Assembly: GCF_031877795.1 (NCBI RefSeq)
Contig: NC_133942.1
Location: 4,030,001 to 4,094,000 of the forward strand
Origin: Strix aluco
Lineage: Eukaryota; Chordata; Aves; Strigiformes; Strigidae
Length of the DNA stretch: 64,000 nucleotides
Reading direction: 5' to 3'
Part shown: positions 12,601 to 27,600 of the stretch, piece after piece
Layout of the letters: each line of letters begins with the position of its first letter
Numbering within the stretch: position 1 is the stretch's first letter
Program-made: the position numbers and the translations under genes
The notes under the pieces: generated by a model
What the model saw: only the letters and a program-made list of their open reading frames with translations
The model's database searches: none
What the model was told of the DNA's origin: nothing

Positions 12601-15600
12601 TGGCAAAGAGGAGAGTTATGAGTCAAAGCACACCACCTGGAAAGAGCTCCATGGTGGCTTAATCTCCGAGAAGTCTCTGCTGCCGCATCACATTACCTTG
12701 CTTGCTAACCTATCACAGATCCTTAGGAAAATATTCAATGTTTTTTGCATGCCATAAGTGGCAAAAACACATCGTCTTCCTTTCGCTCTCTCCCTGAAGC
12801 TAGGAGGAGTCTTTGTACACTGAGAAATGGCTGGATTACACTGCTGACAAGTGGCTTTGGTGCTGGTTGTTGATGAACCTGGGCTGAATCATCAGTGTGA
12901 GCAACAGGGATTTCCTACTCCCAGCGAGATCCAACTCGGATTTCTGAGCTGGCGCTGCACACTTCTTCATCTTGCTAGCATTCGCAATTAAATTAATCTC
13001 AGCTTCCTTCAGATGCACTTACTGCTCATGATAGTCCACAACAACATACATTTCCTCATAAACCAACTTCAGAAAGATGCTCAGGTCTCTGTATTCAATC
13101 TTAACAAGCTAGGGAAATGAACGCTGCATAAAGCGATCCTGGGGGAAAAAAAATGGACAAAACCACTGTAAAAAGGCAACAAATTCAGAATTATAAATAG
13201 TTTATAATACGGGACCAGCAAAAAGCCAGTGAAATATAAGTGGGGAAGTGCCATGGCATTGAGAAGAGAGGTAAATCTCCCATCAGCAGGTCTGGTAACA
13301 GTGCTCCTGGAATACACTACTCTTCCTCCAGTGCCTCTGTGGCCAAGCAGTGCCAGCAATCTGGGAGGAATTTATAGAGAACATAGCTAATTGTGAGGCT
13401 CCTCTATGGGAAGATTAAATGCTAGTTACCTACAGCACACTCTCCAGATTGTAAGAAGCTGTCACAGCTGTTCTACCAATGCCTGAAGAACATATCCACA
13501 AAGAAAGGGAAGGAATTGTTAGAGTGAGAAAAGTACTTGTGAGAGACCTGGATGTATTGTTCCACCACTGTTACAGAGAGCAGAAGAAGGATGAGAATCT
13601 TCATTTAAGACCAAAGTGCAAATTAGTGGATGCTGCAGAAAAAAAACCCTACACTGGCCCCAGTGTCCTTTCCTCTTCTCTCTCCCAAGGCTTGCTCCCA
13701 TACAAGGCCAAATGCGCCTGCAGATTTCATTATATTCCAGTCCCAAAGCTCCCTCTGCTGCTCGTACGCCAACCTCTCCCACTTCCGCCCACGATGAAGA
13801 GACACAACCTCATCAGAAATACTCCCTTCGTCTCTAGTTTCTAGACATCTCTGCTAAAAAATCTCACAGGGTTGGGGAAAACCAGAAAAGCACTTCATGA
13901 GAAACAGCCCCCAGCAGCCAATGCCCCTCAAACTCTTCCTGGCAAGAAGATGCCCATCAGTCTGGTGTGTCCTCTTCCTCCATCCCAAGGAATCCGTTTA
14001 GTCTGTCTCACAAGATGGTCTCGGTTCACTATCAAGCCCTATGTGGTCTGGTGATTCCCATCAGACCAAACCTGACTTGTACAAGGGGCAGTGGAGTGCA
14101 CAGGCATGAAATGGTATCAGGAACAGCTGTGCCACGCTTCATACTAAGTGCAGACTTTGTAAGTTAATAAAACACACCCCAAGGAAAGCTGCTGCTCTGG
14201 ATTTTGGGCATGGAGTCAGTCACAGCATCACAGACTCAGACCTCAGCAGGTCTCTATTCCAACCTCCCGATCAAAGCAGGGTCAGCACTGAATTCAGGCG
14301 AGGTTGCTCATGACTTTGTCCTGTCGGGTCTTGGAAACCTTCATGGGTGGAGACTGCACAAGCCCTCTGGGCAATGCCTACTCCAGTGCTTGGCTGTCCT
14401 CATGGGTAATTTTTTTTCTTAAGTCACATCAACCATTCCCCTTTCAATTTATGACACTTGTCTCTCATCCTCCTGCCGTGTACGTCAGCAAAGAGCCTGG
14501 CTCTGTCTCTATAATCTCCTTGCAGGAAGTGGAAGGTCTCTCTTCTTCGCTGCCTCTCTTCAGAGGGCACATGCTCTAGCCCACAACCATCTCGGTGGCC
14601 TCCACTGGACTCCAGTTTATCAACATCCTTTTTGTGACCACAGTATTCCAGATGTGGTTTAACCAATGCTGAGCAAAGAGGAATAATCACTTCTACTGGC
14701 CATACTGGGCCACCATGCCGCCAGCCCTCCTTGATGCCAGGCCTGCCGTTCAGCTCACTGGCTGCCAAGGTCCCCAGTGCCTCTTCAGCAGAGCTGCTCC
14801 ACAGCACCGACATGGGGGGTGAGTCCACCCCAGGTGTGGGGTTTGGCATTGGGCCTTCAGGAGTATCACACCAGCCCTTTCCTCCAGCCTGCCGAGTCTC
14901 CTCTGAATGGCAGCCCTGCCACAGAGCATAGCCACTGCTCCCCCCAAGAGCAGCATTCAGAAACAAACTGTGGGGCACTCCATCTCCCCCTCCAGGTCAT
15001 TGCTAAATGTATTAAACAGGAGAAGTTCGAGGAAAAAGCCCTGAGGAGCACCACCTGTAACCAGCCTCCAAGGAGATTATGAGGCAACCACCACTGCACT
15101 TTGAAGCCCGATGACCCAGCCAGGTGTCAACACTAGAAGTCCACCAGACTATAATGAGTCATCCTGAATACATGCATGCTGTAGGAGACCAGGCTAAAAG
15201 CCTTGCTAAATACAAAGTAAAAGATATTCACCCCTCTAACTGTTAGATCATAGAAGGTAAACGGGTTAGTCAAGCGTGATTTTATCCCCAGGTAAATCCA
15301 CACTGGCTCTTCCCAATGTCCTTCTCCTCCACATGCCCAAAACTGGCTTCCAGGAGGAATCGCTCTATGAATTTCCCACTGACCAAAGGGGAGCTGACTG
15401 GCCTGAAGTATCCAGGATCATCCTTCCTTCCCTTTTTAAAGATGGATGTAATAGTCACCTTTCTACAGTTATCAGGGTCCTCTCCTGATCTCCATAACCT
15501 TTCCAAGGTCAGAGTGGCCTCACAAAGACATCTGCCAACACTCTCAGCACATTTGGATGCACACCATCAGCACCCATGGACTTGTATGGGTTGAGATTTC

Positions 15601-18600
15601 TCAAGAGACTCCTGACTCCCTTCACTACAGGTTGTCCCTCCCCTCCTTGAACTCTGCTTCTAGGCACAAGATCTCTGGGATATCTTGCTGGTGAAGCCTA
15701 AGGTGAAGAAGGCCTCAGTATCTCAAACTCATCTGTGTCCCTGGCCACCAAATCACCTGCCTCATTCAGAAAAAGGCCACTTAAACATCCCTGACTCCCT
15801 TGGGAGTCTTGATCCACTGTAATCTCCAGATGTCCCTCCCTCCCTATATCTAGGGGGTCTGGTCATCCTCTCTGTAGGGTCTCTGTGAAGACCCTGTGGC
15901 TCTCCTGTCCATCCTCTCTGGTGGGAGGGTGCTCACCTCCCACAGCTCCTTCTGGTGACTCAGTGCCCCAGCCAGAGCACAACTCTCAGCAGTGAGACTA
16001 CTGTGACCTCCAGCTCCAGGAAAAAGCACCAGGCAGGTCCAGCAGCTACAGATCTAGATGCCTCTGTCTGGGCCAAGCTGCCCTCTCTTATAGCAGGGTA
16101 GTTGATCCTGCTGGCACCACAGGGCCCAGGACAAGGTCCCATGGCACATCACCACCATTGCAGCAGAGTTTTTTATGTTTCCACGCTGTCTTGTGTTTCC
16201 AGGCCCCTTCATGTCTTCTGCCACACAAATCACTGCAATAACTGCAAAAAGCTGGCTGTGCTCAGGGAGTTGTTTACTGTACTCCTAATGCAGCCAAACA
16301 GGTACTGGACCCTTCCTAATCCAGAGTCCTCCCTGAGATCAGCATAGTTATACCCAGAGGTAGCAAAAAATTGCTGCCTGGCTGGGACAAACTTGGAGCA
16401 ATTCTTTCTACTACAACCCCGTGAAGTTTCTTTAAGAGAAACAATCAGTGCTTTTGAAGCCACATTCAGGTAAGATGTAAGCTCCCAAGTTTGCCAAATA
16501 AGGATGAAATCCAGAAATGCAAGATTAATGCATTGTAGGTTCCTGTCTTCCACAGTCCAGCACAGCCACAGCATCCTGATGCACATCCATCAGCAAGGGA
16601 AGCAACGACTGTCATGAGCCCTTGCAGCATGGTCTCTCTAGCTAGTGCTGGTTTAATTAAACAGGCGTGAGTCCTTACTGAAAAGAGTTTCAGAGTATGT
16701 GAGAAACTAGTTTCAATCAAACTACCTCACTGCCAGAGAGGCTGATGGTGGATTTAGTCAGTATTAGTCCACTGCTCCCTTCCACCACTGCTGAAATGAG
16801 TTTTCTCAGTACGTTCTCTTTCTAGCTGAACAACACCGTGTAGCAGTTGTGTCTCTCAACACAGTTTAAAATCTCCATTCAATGTCTTCTCCAGAGCATC
16901 TCAGAGAGGCGGGTTACACCACTTTAAACCTCTGCTGGCTAATGTAAGCTTGTAAAAGTTTATTTGCTGTACTCACCTGCTCATTAAATTGTTCTTGCGA
17001 TAAACAATCGGTCACGTCCACGCAGCCTAGGAGGCACCCCGAGGGATAATCACTTGGAAATTCCACATCTGCATCAAAAGAAATAACTCTTCAGGGAGCC
17101 CACATCTCCACACACATAGCTGGGCTCTTCTAACCCCCAGGTGCCCTTCCCTCTCCTCCATGCACTTCTACTTTTTGAGACAGAAGAAAACATACAGCAA
17201 TTTTAACACCCTGTTGTTTTTTCCAGCTCAGGATTTTCATCACGACAGGACTAAGTTTGGGAGATATAATTATATATACGCGTTTCCCTGCTTAGCTTCT
17301 GACAGAGGAACACATAGTGCAGGAAGAGCTCCCTGCCCTGATGCGGGAGCAGACAATCCTGCTGTATGATACTTAAGGTGGGTGACGTGCAGAAACACTG
17401 CACAAAGAGGCGTGCAGTGCAGCCACCAGCATCCTCCTACCCACAGAAGAGCATAACATCTTCTGGAGAACCTGCAGCTTTCCAATCCTGATTTCCACAA
17501 GGTCAGAATACATGAAAAGCCTTTAACATCACTGTAAACAGACTGAAGCACAAGTCACTTCACACGCACGCATGCACACACTCAATAGCTTGTTGCTTGA
17601 GCTAAGAATAAAATAGTCCTTTGCTGTCAAAAGCTATCACAGAAGTCAGGTACAATGCGACAGCATTTGTGCTTGGAGTACGTGACCAGCTAAAGGATGG
17701 AGTTAAAATCTGCCACCGTACCCGTTCAGCTGACGAAATGCAGAAAGGAAGAAGAGAATTTCAAGAACAGAAGGTTAAAAAGCGAAGCAGTAATAACTGC
17801 TCAGCAGAGAGGGCTTTCTGACACTGCTCATTACGTGGCTCAATGTACCAAATAATACAAAGATCCAAGGAGAGAAGTTCACCTTTGCGGAGCAGCATTC
17901 TGTAGGTGGTCTCCAGTTCAGAGATTTCCTGAGGGGAAGGTCTTTTAGCAGTAGCTGCAATCCATAACCGCCCTCTATGAGATGTGTACCAGGTCCTGCC
18001 CTCCACCCTAGAGAGCAGAGGAGAACTTAGGACTTAAATTTCAGCAGAAATCATCCACACAGACAGATTTTTCAATTGAATGTTTCGCTATGCAATTCCT
18101 GCTGCTAAGCTTCGCCCTGGCTATTTAAACTCAAGCAACGTGTCAGCACTACAGAGAAGAGGTGAGATGGGCAAGAAATAATGCCACAAGCAGAGCATGT
18201 CCTCACTGCTCTAGAGCAACAGCAAAGAAGGACATCAATTCCCTGCAGTATGCCAGACACGGGCGCAGGACAGTCTGCTCATACAATTCCCTTACGAGCT
18301 CAGAAAGTTACGCACGGTAAGCTTGCAATCTAGGGAGCAATAACGGAGCACACATCTGTTCCAAGTGGTCGTTAGCTGCAGCTCTTGGGGATCCCAGAAT
18401 GGGCACTAGGCATCAACGCTGCAGCTGTATCGGAGTGGCTGACAGCACCCCCAGACCACCTGGATGCAGAAGTCGGGCACATTAAGATTTACAGCATCTT
18501 TAGCTTGGGAAGTGAAAAAGCTTTGCTCTCTGAAATGAAAAATTATGTGAAGGAAAGGGGAAAAAAGGGCTAAAGAAGATCATTTGGTCTATATTAATGG

Positions 18601-21600
18601 TAGGAAAGGTGAATTAACACGCCAGGGATGCTGGGCTGAAGGAGCCTCTCTTTGTAACCTGATTCCTAGCCCAGAGGGGGAAAGTAGTGGCATGGGTGTA
18701 TGCATGTGGTTGGTTTTTTTAAACACAGCCTGGTGCCACTGTTGGCTTCTTTATGATGGACAAGACGACCAGAAGTACATATTTCACATTTTCAGCTTAT
18801 TTGCCTTTCAAATTCCAGAAAGGTACACCCCAACTATAGTGTAGAAATCTCAGTCTCTCTCTAAATTTACCCACTATAAAGAAACTTTTACCTTCCAGGT
18901 TAGCTACTCTCATGAAAAATGGATTCATTGGCTTCTCAAACCATCAGTACACTGGATGAGGAAGCATGGTTTCCAAACCTGGACCTATCGGTCACTGTAA
19001 AAAAGCAAGCGAGTCCACAGAGGTCCTCTGAGGAACACAACTTCCCATCCCACCTACGAAGCAAGAGCTGGTCAGGATACATCACAGTTCAAGCCACCCC
19101 TTTACCTTTTGATTCCTCTTATGAGCAAGGAAGCCCAAGGCTGGTGCATGCTGAGGCACCAACCATCATCTGAGATCTCCTGCAGCTCTCGATCCTGAAT
19201 CCGCAGCCTGTTCCGCTCCGAGCCAGACTCATTTCCAGTGTCCATGGAATGGATGGCTTTCCTGTGCGGGAGCAAACCAGTTTGGTCCACCCACTTCAGT
19301 GATCAAAAGAAACAAGAAAACAGTTAGCACCTCTCTAGGAAACAACGCAAAGTGCAGATCCTATTTGAAGTTCTTCTTCGTGTAAGGCCAGAGGTACTAC
19401 TCTTATTGGGATCACCCTTCCTTCCTTGCAAACTCACTGCGCTTACTTGCCACACTTTGGCAGTAGAAAAAGCAAGGTTGTGCTCCACTCTGTGCAGCTT
19501 TTCCTTTCTATGCATCACAGCTAAACTATGGATTTAAAGATTAAATCTATCTGCTGGTATCTCAGACCATTCACAGGAAGATACAATTTTCAAAGCATGT
19601 TCACAGCCATCAACTCCCAAAACGGGGAATCGTCCAACCTCCAAATGCTTAGCGTGCACCAAGAACACCACGATTAAAGTGGAATTACAGGGTAGAGATT
19701 ATGCCCTTTGGAAACTGGAAATCTGGCAGAAAAGGCTTCACAGAAAGTGACCCAACCTTAGGCTGACTCTCAGAAATTCTTCCACATTCCTGAAAAGGAG
19801 GTAGGAGACTAAAACTCACATCAACAAAACCTACCAAGAGCAGGGAAGAGGGCAGGGTATTGGCAAACCTTCCCTGTCCCCAACTCAGATGGCTAATGAA
19901 GATCTCTCAGACCAGGGGAGGAAAGAGGAAATACAAATGGGCCAGAATTTACAATTCTTAAACTCAACTCTCCCAAAGTTAGTCATGGAATAAATCACTG
20001 AACCCATACTGACCAAAGGAGCAGGCTGAAGAAGACGGGGATTCACTAAAACACCAGAACTCAGAGTCGTCTTTGCTTCCGGGCTCCCAGCTGGCTTGCT
20101 CAGTGTGCCACAATTAATGGCTTCGATGGTTTCATCCAGTCTGTAAGCACAAACAAGGAGCTTTAAAATTCCCTGCTTCCCCCTGGCAACATCTCCCTTC
20201 TTCCTGCACAAACGCTTCTGACCCAAAGCATTTTTCTACCACCTCCCCTAACTAAATGATTTCCTTGCTTGGTCTGATTTGTAGTTCGAACAGTCGCTCT
20301 TCTGTACCGCAGAAGCTCAGCTTGGTTTGAATTTGAGATTAACTGGTTCTGTTGAGATAGGTCTTCTACAGCATCTCTTTCCAGGGCAGCTTTATCTTTA
20401 ACAGACATGCCAGCTATTGAAACCTCATGCAGGCCTCACTCAGCTGGGCTCAGGAGAGGGTCTCAGCAGAGCTGCACTTAAAGAGATGATACGCTGCAAG
20501 CCAAAAAGACCCTCAAGGAAGAAAAGGACACAAAACTTGCATCCTAGTGTCAGAGGTGCCCTTCAAGGGATCGGCTTGCTCAGCTTTCCTTACACTTGCT
20601 CTTCCAGATTCAGCCAGACCACTATCCATAACGATTTTCACCTCCCTGCTCTCAGGCATGCCTTCACGCCGCCAGTTCCCACTCACTTGCTGTGGTATTC
20701 AGCCATGCTGTTGTCTTCCTCCAGGATCTGTCTGCCAGCGAAGTCGATGGTGATTTTTTTAGCAAGCCGAGAGGCGTGACGCAGCTCCCGCAGTTCCTGC
20801 TCTCTCTTCTGGAGGGCTTCCCTTTCCTGCTTGGAGAGCCACTGGTTGGAGTCTGTGGCAAAGTAATCTGATTCATCATCAATGACCTGTGTTCGACGCA
20901 CGCTGGTGAGAAACAATCACAGTGGTAGAGGATGAGCACAGTGAGACAGTGACACAGCACTGCCTGCCCCACACCTGCCTTCCTCAAACCTGCCTTCCTA
21001 CCGGCTCCTTTCTGCTCTCTCTAGAGTGCCAGACTGTCAGGGACACAAAGCAAGGACATCCAAACAGGACCCATTTGAGGGGTTCACCCTGGTTCCACCA
21101 AATGCCAACCTTAAGGTGTCTGTAGCTACAGCCCAGGTTTTAGAAGGAACTCCCTAACATTTCTGTTCAAGGCAGCTTAGCCTGACAGATAATCTCACAG
21201 CCAGTATCTTACCTTGTCCTGTCAAATTCCAACAACTTGTCTTTGTGTTTCACAGCCATCTCCAGGCCTGCTTTAAGTCTAGCTTCTTGTCGAGGCAGTA
21301 AGTCTTTGCTTATGGCATCCAAATTCCCTGAACTTTCAGCACCTGAGATAGAAAACAAATCACAGCTCAGTAGTCAGTTGTTTAAAGCCCAGTCTCGGTG
21401 GGCCTGGCTGCAGAAATGCCCCCTAAACAAATGCCATTCCAGGAGCTAAATGAAGAACTTTGCACCAAGATCAGCACCTTTCCAAACCAGGTTCAAGTCC
21501 CAATTTTCCCCCGAGCCCCTTTCACAGACTCCTTCCTCCCAAGAGGAGGAAGCATTTAAATACCACAGTGACAACATCTAGGTAGTGTTTAGAGAGAAGG

Positions 21601-24600
21601 TCTTTGTCTTTGGTTCTCCTTCACCCTTCCCTAACAATCTGGGCAGTCTAAATTCTGCCCATCACCAGCCACAGGCCTTGAGTCCCCTCCTAAAAGCCAA
21701 ATTCTCTCCTAAGTGTTGTCACCCCCACAAAGAGACTCCTGGTCATGACAGATCGCTGACAATTGCACTGACAATTGCACTGACAGAGCAAGCCTTCTGT
21801 CTGCTGCTGTATGAGCCTCTCGCAAATGAAATCCTCCCCCAACACACCTCAGCAGGTTTTTCAGACCAGTTGTTGTTAGTGATGGAGAAATCTATTCCCA
21901 GCAACGATCTCTTCTTTCCTACCATCTCTGGCAAGGGGCCAAAACCCAAACAAACAAACAAAAGGGAACCAAAAAAAAAAAAAAAAAGGTTTCTTTTTCA
22001 GCTTTCACCTACACAGATAATGCACAAAGCAAGACCTGGCAGGGGCAGAAAGGAAGACCAATAAAATGGGTAAGAAAAGGGGATCCTGGAGTACATCAGG
22101 ATCTCTACGGGAAGATTATAAACAGATCGAATCTGTGATCAGCTGTTATTCTCAAGGACTTACAGGACCTCCTGCCATCTCAGCAGCTCTAAAGAGAAGT
22201 TGACACTGAGACCCAGAGTAAATATTTCCCCAGCAAAGTGTATTTTTCAACCAAGAACACTGTGACCTTGGCTGTATTTCAGCTAAACTCAGACAAACAT
22301 CCCCACAATGCACAGGTCTTCGCTGGGAGACTGGGTATTATTTCCTCTTGCTTTCCTTGGCTCTGTTCCTATTTTTAGCTCCCAAGATAAGTGTTAGACA
22401 AGAAGAGTCATTAGAAAATATTAACCACCACCTCTCTAGACCTAGCAAATCAGATAGCAGCACTTCATCTTCCACAGCACACATTCCACATGAGACTTAT
22501 CCTAATTTTCAAGGACTGCTGCAATGGTCCAGTTCATGTGATGGATTCAGGAATGCCTAACGAGCAGCCCTGGGGCCTCTGGGTAAGGACATTACACACT
22601 GCCATTTGACACTCACAGTTATCACCTCTGTTGAAGTCCAGAAATGCTGCCGAGTGCTTGCAGAGAGGACACAAGGAGCCAACTTCCCAGCAATTCTTTT
22701 AATGCCCACCACAGACACCGTGCAGCAATGAGCACAAGTGGCTCAGTAAAGCCTGAAGTAAATAAAGTTCACAAATCGTCCTGGTAATTTACATCCCAGA
22801 GAAACATTCAGGTGTCAGCTCCTGAGAATTACCTTTAGACTTTGCCAGCAACATTTTATAATTTGGACGAATGGACCTAGACAATTTACACACGAGGACA
22901 CACACACTCTCATTCCTACACAACATCAAGGCAAGTGTAGGACAGTGAGGCAGAGGAAGGCTCCTGCTGCTGCATAACTGATTGGATTCATTATATTACA
23001 GGTACATAATTGCTACTGACCAGCCATGAGCTTCTTCAGCAACTTCTGGCTCTTGTTTGAGTCCCGTTGAAGAATGTCCTGTTCTTCTTTAGTGCACACC
23101 TAAGGGAAAAAAAGAAAATTAAGACTTAGGAAGGACGTCACAAGCTTGACCAGCTTCAGAGCTTTGGACAACAGCTCAGGGTAAGCCATTCAAAATGGCC
23201 AACATAGTCCACACCTCATTCCCTTCAGTGCTATTTACACAGGGAGAATCCTAGTTCTTTGCTAAAAGCAATTCATGAGAAACATATAGCTTGGTCTTCC
23301 TTGGTTCTGTGGGTGGGCACACTGCTAGGTGATCTCAAAGGACAAGAAATGCACTCAGAACCTCCCCAAGCAGATGAACACACAGGTCCTCTATCTTGGC
23401 TGGCCACCTGGAGCTAAACAGATCTTTAAAAATAGCAACCAATCTGGTTTAAAACATTTTCTTTACCCCAACAATATTCCCCTCTCTCCTGAAGTTAACC
23501 TTACATAATCTGCTGTCATTAACTTGCCCCCTTTCTCCAAAAGGCACCCTTTCAACCAAACACAGGGTGTAACAGGTTCCCTAAATGATGCATACTGCAC
23601 GAGTGTTGAAGAAAAGTCAGCACCCTGGCCCTGGCCACATCTCCCGTCCCTTACAAGGCTACCAGGGCTGGGCCCAAGATGGGGCTGAAGCCTTGCACAC
23701 GTTTTGCACACTACGGTGATGCACAGGACAGCCACAGGTGACTGTCACAAATCAGGCAAGCTCTGAAGTGATGTAAATTATGAGGGAAACCTCTTCGCTC
23801 TCCGATGCAGCACATCATAAAAGAAACACAAAGTGACTTGAAGCCACAGCAGTTCTCCTTCCCCTAAAAGGAGATAGTACAGGTTCTTTCCTGCCCAGCT
23901 TTAGAGCTTGGAGAACTTTGCTAGAGGAACTTTGATCTGAGAGGCTGATTCAGCCCCGTGCCATTTCAAAGCCCTGAGCAAACTACGCCACATTCAAGCA
24001 CAGCAAATAAAAACCACCTCGTTACTAACCAGAGCACCACAGAACAAGCAGGGTCCAGAGCCCTCCTGCTCGCAGACAATGCGCCCACAAACCAAGCAGT
24101 TGTTGATGAGCTTGTGCTTCTGGCCCAGGCACTCACAGGCGTGACGCCCAGGGATCAAGACGGCCAGCTTGTCTTGCCCCTCCTTGGTATACAGGCTGAC
24201 GTATTTGGGCTTCTTCTTAGAGGAATTGCTACTGCTGCTGACTCCACTGCTGCTCTCCTGTGCCTGAGAAGCAAAAAAATAAACTGTATTCACAGTGCAA
24301 TACCAGCGGCAGAGAGAAAGCACCCACCCTTGAACAGGCTGGGGAGACTCAGACAAGTGTTATTCTGCTTAACTGGAATGAAACTTGGACCAGACCCCAG
24401 ATTCAATGGGAAGACAAGCTTTGGCCTGCCAGAAAAGGTCCAAGGAATCTAAACAAAGCAAGGACATAAGGATGTTGCTGATCCAGTTGATGTTGGCTGT
24501 CTCTGAAAGGTAAAACTGCTTGGGTCTAGACAGCAGGTGTGCTGTCAGTCCTCCGGACCTGCAATATCAACTCACAGGTATTTAGCAGCTTCGACCAGCA

Positions 24601-27600
24601 GCTCAGCTACTCCCGGATTTATTTTCAAGGGCTGTTTAGATAATAGCAATGCCCTATTTGTGACTGTGAAGTTCTGTGCATGCCTTTCCCCAGAAACAGA
24701 GCTGCTGGTGGCAGCAGGACCTCTTCATTCACAGCCAGTTCACCACTCAGCATTTTTTACATTTTCCACCCGGCACGGCCACCTGAGCAGAGGTTTTTCA
24801 TGCACTGCATGTTCAAGTATTCAGCTGTAATGTAAATTCTCCTCCTCATTTCATGACTTGGCATCAGTGATTCTGTGATTCACCTCTCTGAGTTTCAATC
24901 AGGGACTGCATTTGATCAGGCTTTGGGTCAGGGACTAAGCTTTGGGTCAGGCTGAGGTAGAGAAACCCTGATCAGAAACAAAGCACGATATTTTAGATGA
25001 TAGCTGGCTTAATAATCTAATAGTGGAGTTCTCTGTTTTCTCGCTCAGACCTTACACCTTGACCAAAGAAACAAAGGGTTCCTCCTCCCACCCGACATCT
25101 CCTGCAGGTACCGGATGAGAAGTGAATTGTTGAGAAGTTAATTGCAGGAATTAATTACAGCACAGAAATCATTCCAAGGGAACGGAACAAAGCCAACTGC
25201 TACCACTTCTCTGGCAATACTCAAAACCAGATGCTTTGGGAAGTACACACAACACACTCCAGGCACAAACCTGTCTCCTAACACTAGATGAGACTGGTTT
25301 CAGCCATGAACTGCACGCCAGCCATGACCGAGAAAGACTAGGACTTATTACCCTTATCTATTCCAGCAAGCAGCACTCCAACATAAACGCACTCTCTGGC
25401 CTTTAGCTGTCCTATCTGTGACACACTTGAAAATCCTCTTGCAGCGCAAGCACAGCTTTTCTTTGCCTCTCCTCTCCACAGTCTCTCTCAACAATAGAAG
25501 AGAGGATTTCTCAGAAACCCTTTCCCAGAAAGCCTGTTTTCATCCACCACAGAACAACTCGCTTTCTCTGCCTGCTGCACGCTAGAGAACCACCCCTGCT
25601 CCCTGACCCACACCTCAGCTAGCACTGCTTCTACGTCCCACATCCTCCCACGCTGCTTTTCGCAGTGACGGTCCATGCTGCGGCTTTAGGACACCTCTTG
25701 TCTTGACTCTTTCCACCTGCTCTCAATAGAAGCAGGCTACTGGTTTAGTGACAAGTGGATGCAGCATTTCCAGTTCCTCCAGTTCTGCCCAACTGGCTTT
25801 ACTGTCGCTGCCAGATCCAAACACTACTGCCATGAAAAAAACAAAACAAAACAAAAACAGATAAAGCAACCTTGGTTAAGGAAAGCTTGGCAGAGCTTCC
25901 TCAGGGTTTTTTAATTAAGTTAGAAGATAACTACAAGGAAATAGAACATTAGTGTCCATTTTTAACCCTCCAGTTCAAAAAATGTGTTTTTTTGTCTTAC
26001 AAACAAAGACTTCTACAAACACTTTAAGTATTTGCAGCCTCCCCGCTACAAAAATTTCAATTTAAAAACATAAATTTAAGTTCCACTATTAATTCAGGTG
26101 CAACCGTGACTCTCAGGATTTGAATGTTGCTCAGTCAGGGTTGCACCTGGATAAATCATGGAATTTAATTTTGGGAGGGGCAACGTGCTCTGTGTTTACA
26201 GGATGAAGGACTCCACTGCACGTCTAACGATGTAAGTCAAGTGCTGCACCTCCACACACTTATTTCTGTGGAGCACACTCTTGCACTCAGACAGCAATAG
26301 AGCGTCTGCTGTATTCGATGCAACCTGGGACTGCAGCTGCACACCTGGATCCGTACCTAAGGAAGGACCTTGGGTTCCCAGCAAGTAGCTCTGAGGCAAA
26401 ACCCACTACACCAGAAATAAAATCCAGAAATTCAGCCTAGGCAATTAACACTAAACAGCAAAGATCATCATATCTGATGCAATGACTGTGGGAAATGGTT
26501 CTGCTGCAAGAAGTTAGTTAACTATCACAGAGAAAGGCAACTGCTGCTTGACAATACCAGGATTTCTTGTTTTTTAGTGTTTCTATGCAGTTTCTTTCAT
26601 TGCAGCTCAGGCTGTTTATGAATACTGCAAAACAACATCTCCACAAAAATCAGACATCTCAATTTCAACACTAAAGGTGCAGGAGTGGAGCCGAACAGCA
26701 GAGGGAACTGGCCAAACCATAGCTGCTGCTCAGTGGAAGGCACTCACTACAGCTCTCAGATTCCTCTGTCTAGGAAGCCCAAGGGTTTCTCTCTGAAGCA
26801 GCCTGAAATATTTCAGTTGCCAATTAAAGTTTTACTCAGCGTGACTGGGAAGTTTTAAATACAGCAAAAAGGAATGTTCTACCCACTTGGTAGCTTCCTC
26901 AATTCTTCAACCTTCACATCTCTGCTTTAAAGAATACTTTATATTACTAATTACAGCATCTACTTCCATCGTCCACTCTCTCATCTGGGCTTCTTTGAGG
27001 GGGATTAAAATCCATTTTGACATGATCACTACCAGATGACTATTTTACTCTCCGTTAACGAAATACAACACTCTCCACAAATATATACAATCGTTCTTCC
27101 CATCCTCATATTCTTTGCCCCACAGCAGTGAGACTCCCAGCAGGACACACAGGGTACAAGCCCAGCCTGTCCAAACCCACAGACAGCTTTGAACAGTCAA
27201 CACACAGAAAGAGTTACCCCTCTCATGGCAACTGGGTAACCGTACAACTCGCTGACAGTGCGCCTGCAGTGTGGGACCCTCACCCACCCCAACACCTGCC
27301 AAAGTATTTGCTCCGGTTATAGCTTGTGGCTGCCACGCTGCATGCTATCTAGGAGTGCACAAAGACACACAAACGTGTATCTCACAGAAGCTGTGCTGTA
27401 GATAAGACAACAGGGGGTTCGCAGGGGGAGACCAGCATTTCTTAGACCCTGTGACATAGCTGGGAAACACAAACATGCTTTCAGGTACATAGTTCCCTTC
27501 GTCAGGGCTCTGATAACGGAAGATTCGTTATTTCTGAGTGCTTATTCCCGCTTTCCAATCACATCTTTTGTTAGTTTGATATGACCTTTCCCCACGACGC

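Larger units (their letters stand above)
645..16976 (-). other. TRIP4: TRIP4 intron 11 (16.3 kb)
   Basis: No additional exon or nested gene was recognised. Open frames here are short, lack family resemblance and have no consistent splice context. The intron contains a long degenerate CR1 at 14216-15960 (minus strand), a shorter CR1-like relic near 12215-12420 (plus strand), and A/T runs at about 1838-1853, 8073-8090 and 12201-12215. An AT-rich stretch without repeat signature at about 9690-10360 is flagged as a possible conserved element. Confidence 0.85.

Noticed and set aside
14424-14978. 184-codon minus-strand open frame
   Set aside because: It is a surviving piece of the degenerate CR1 ORF2, with the Pro-His-Leu-Glu-Tyr-Cys motif, not a host gene.
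20664-20987. 107-codon minus-strand frame overlapping TRIP4 exon 7
   Set aside because: A different reading frame over exon 7; the true frame gives the conserved TRIP4 block.
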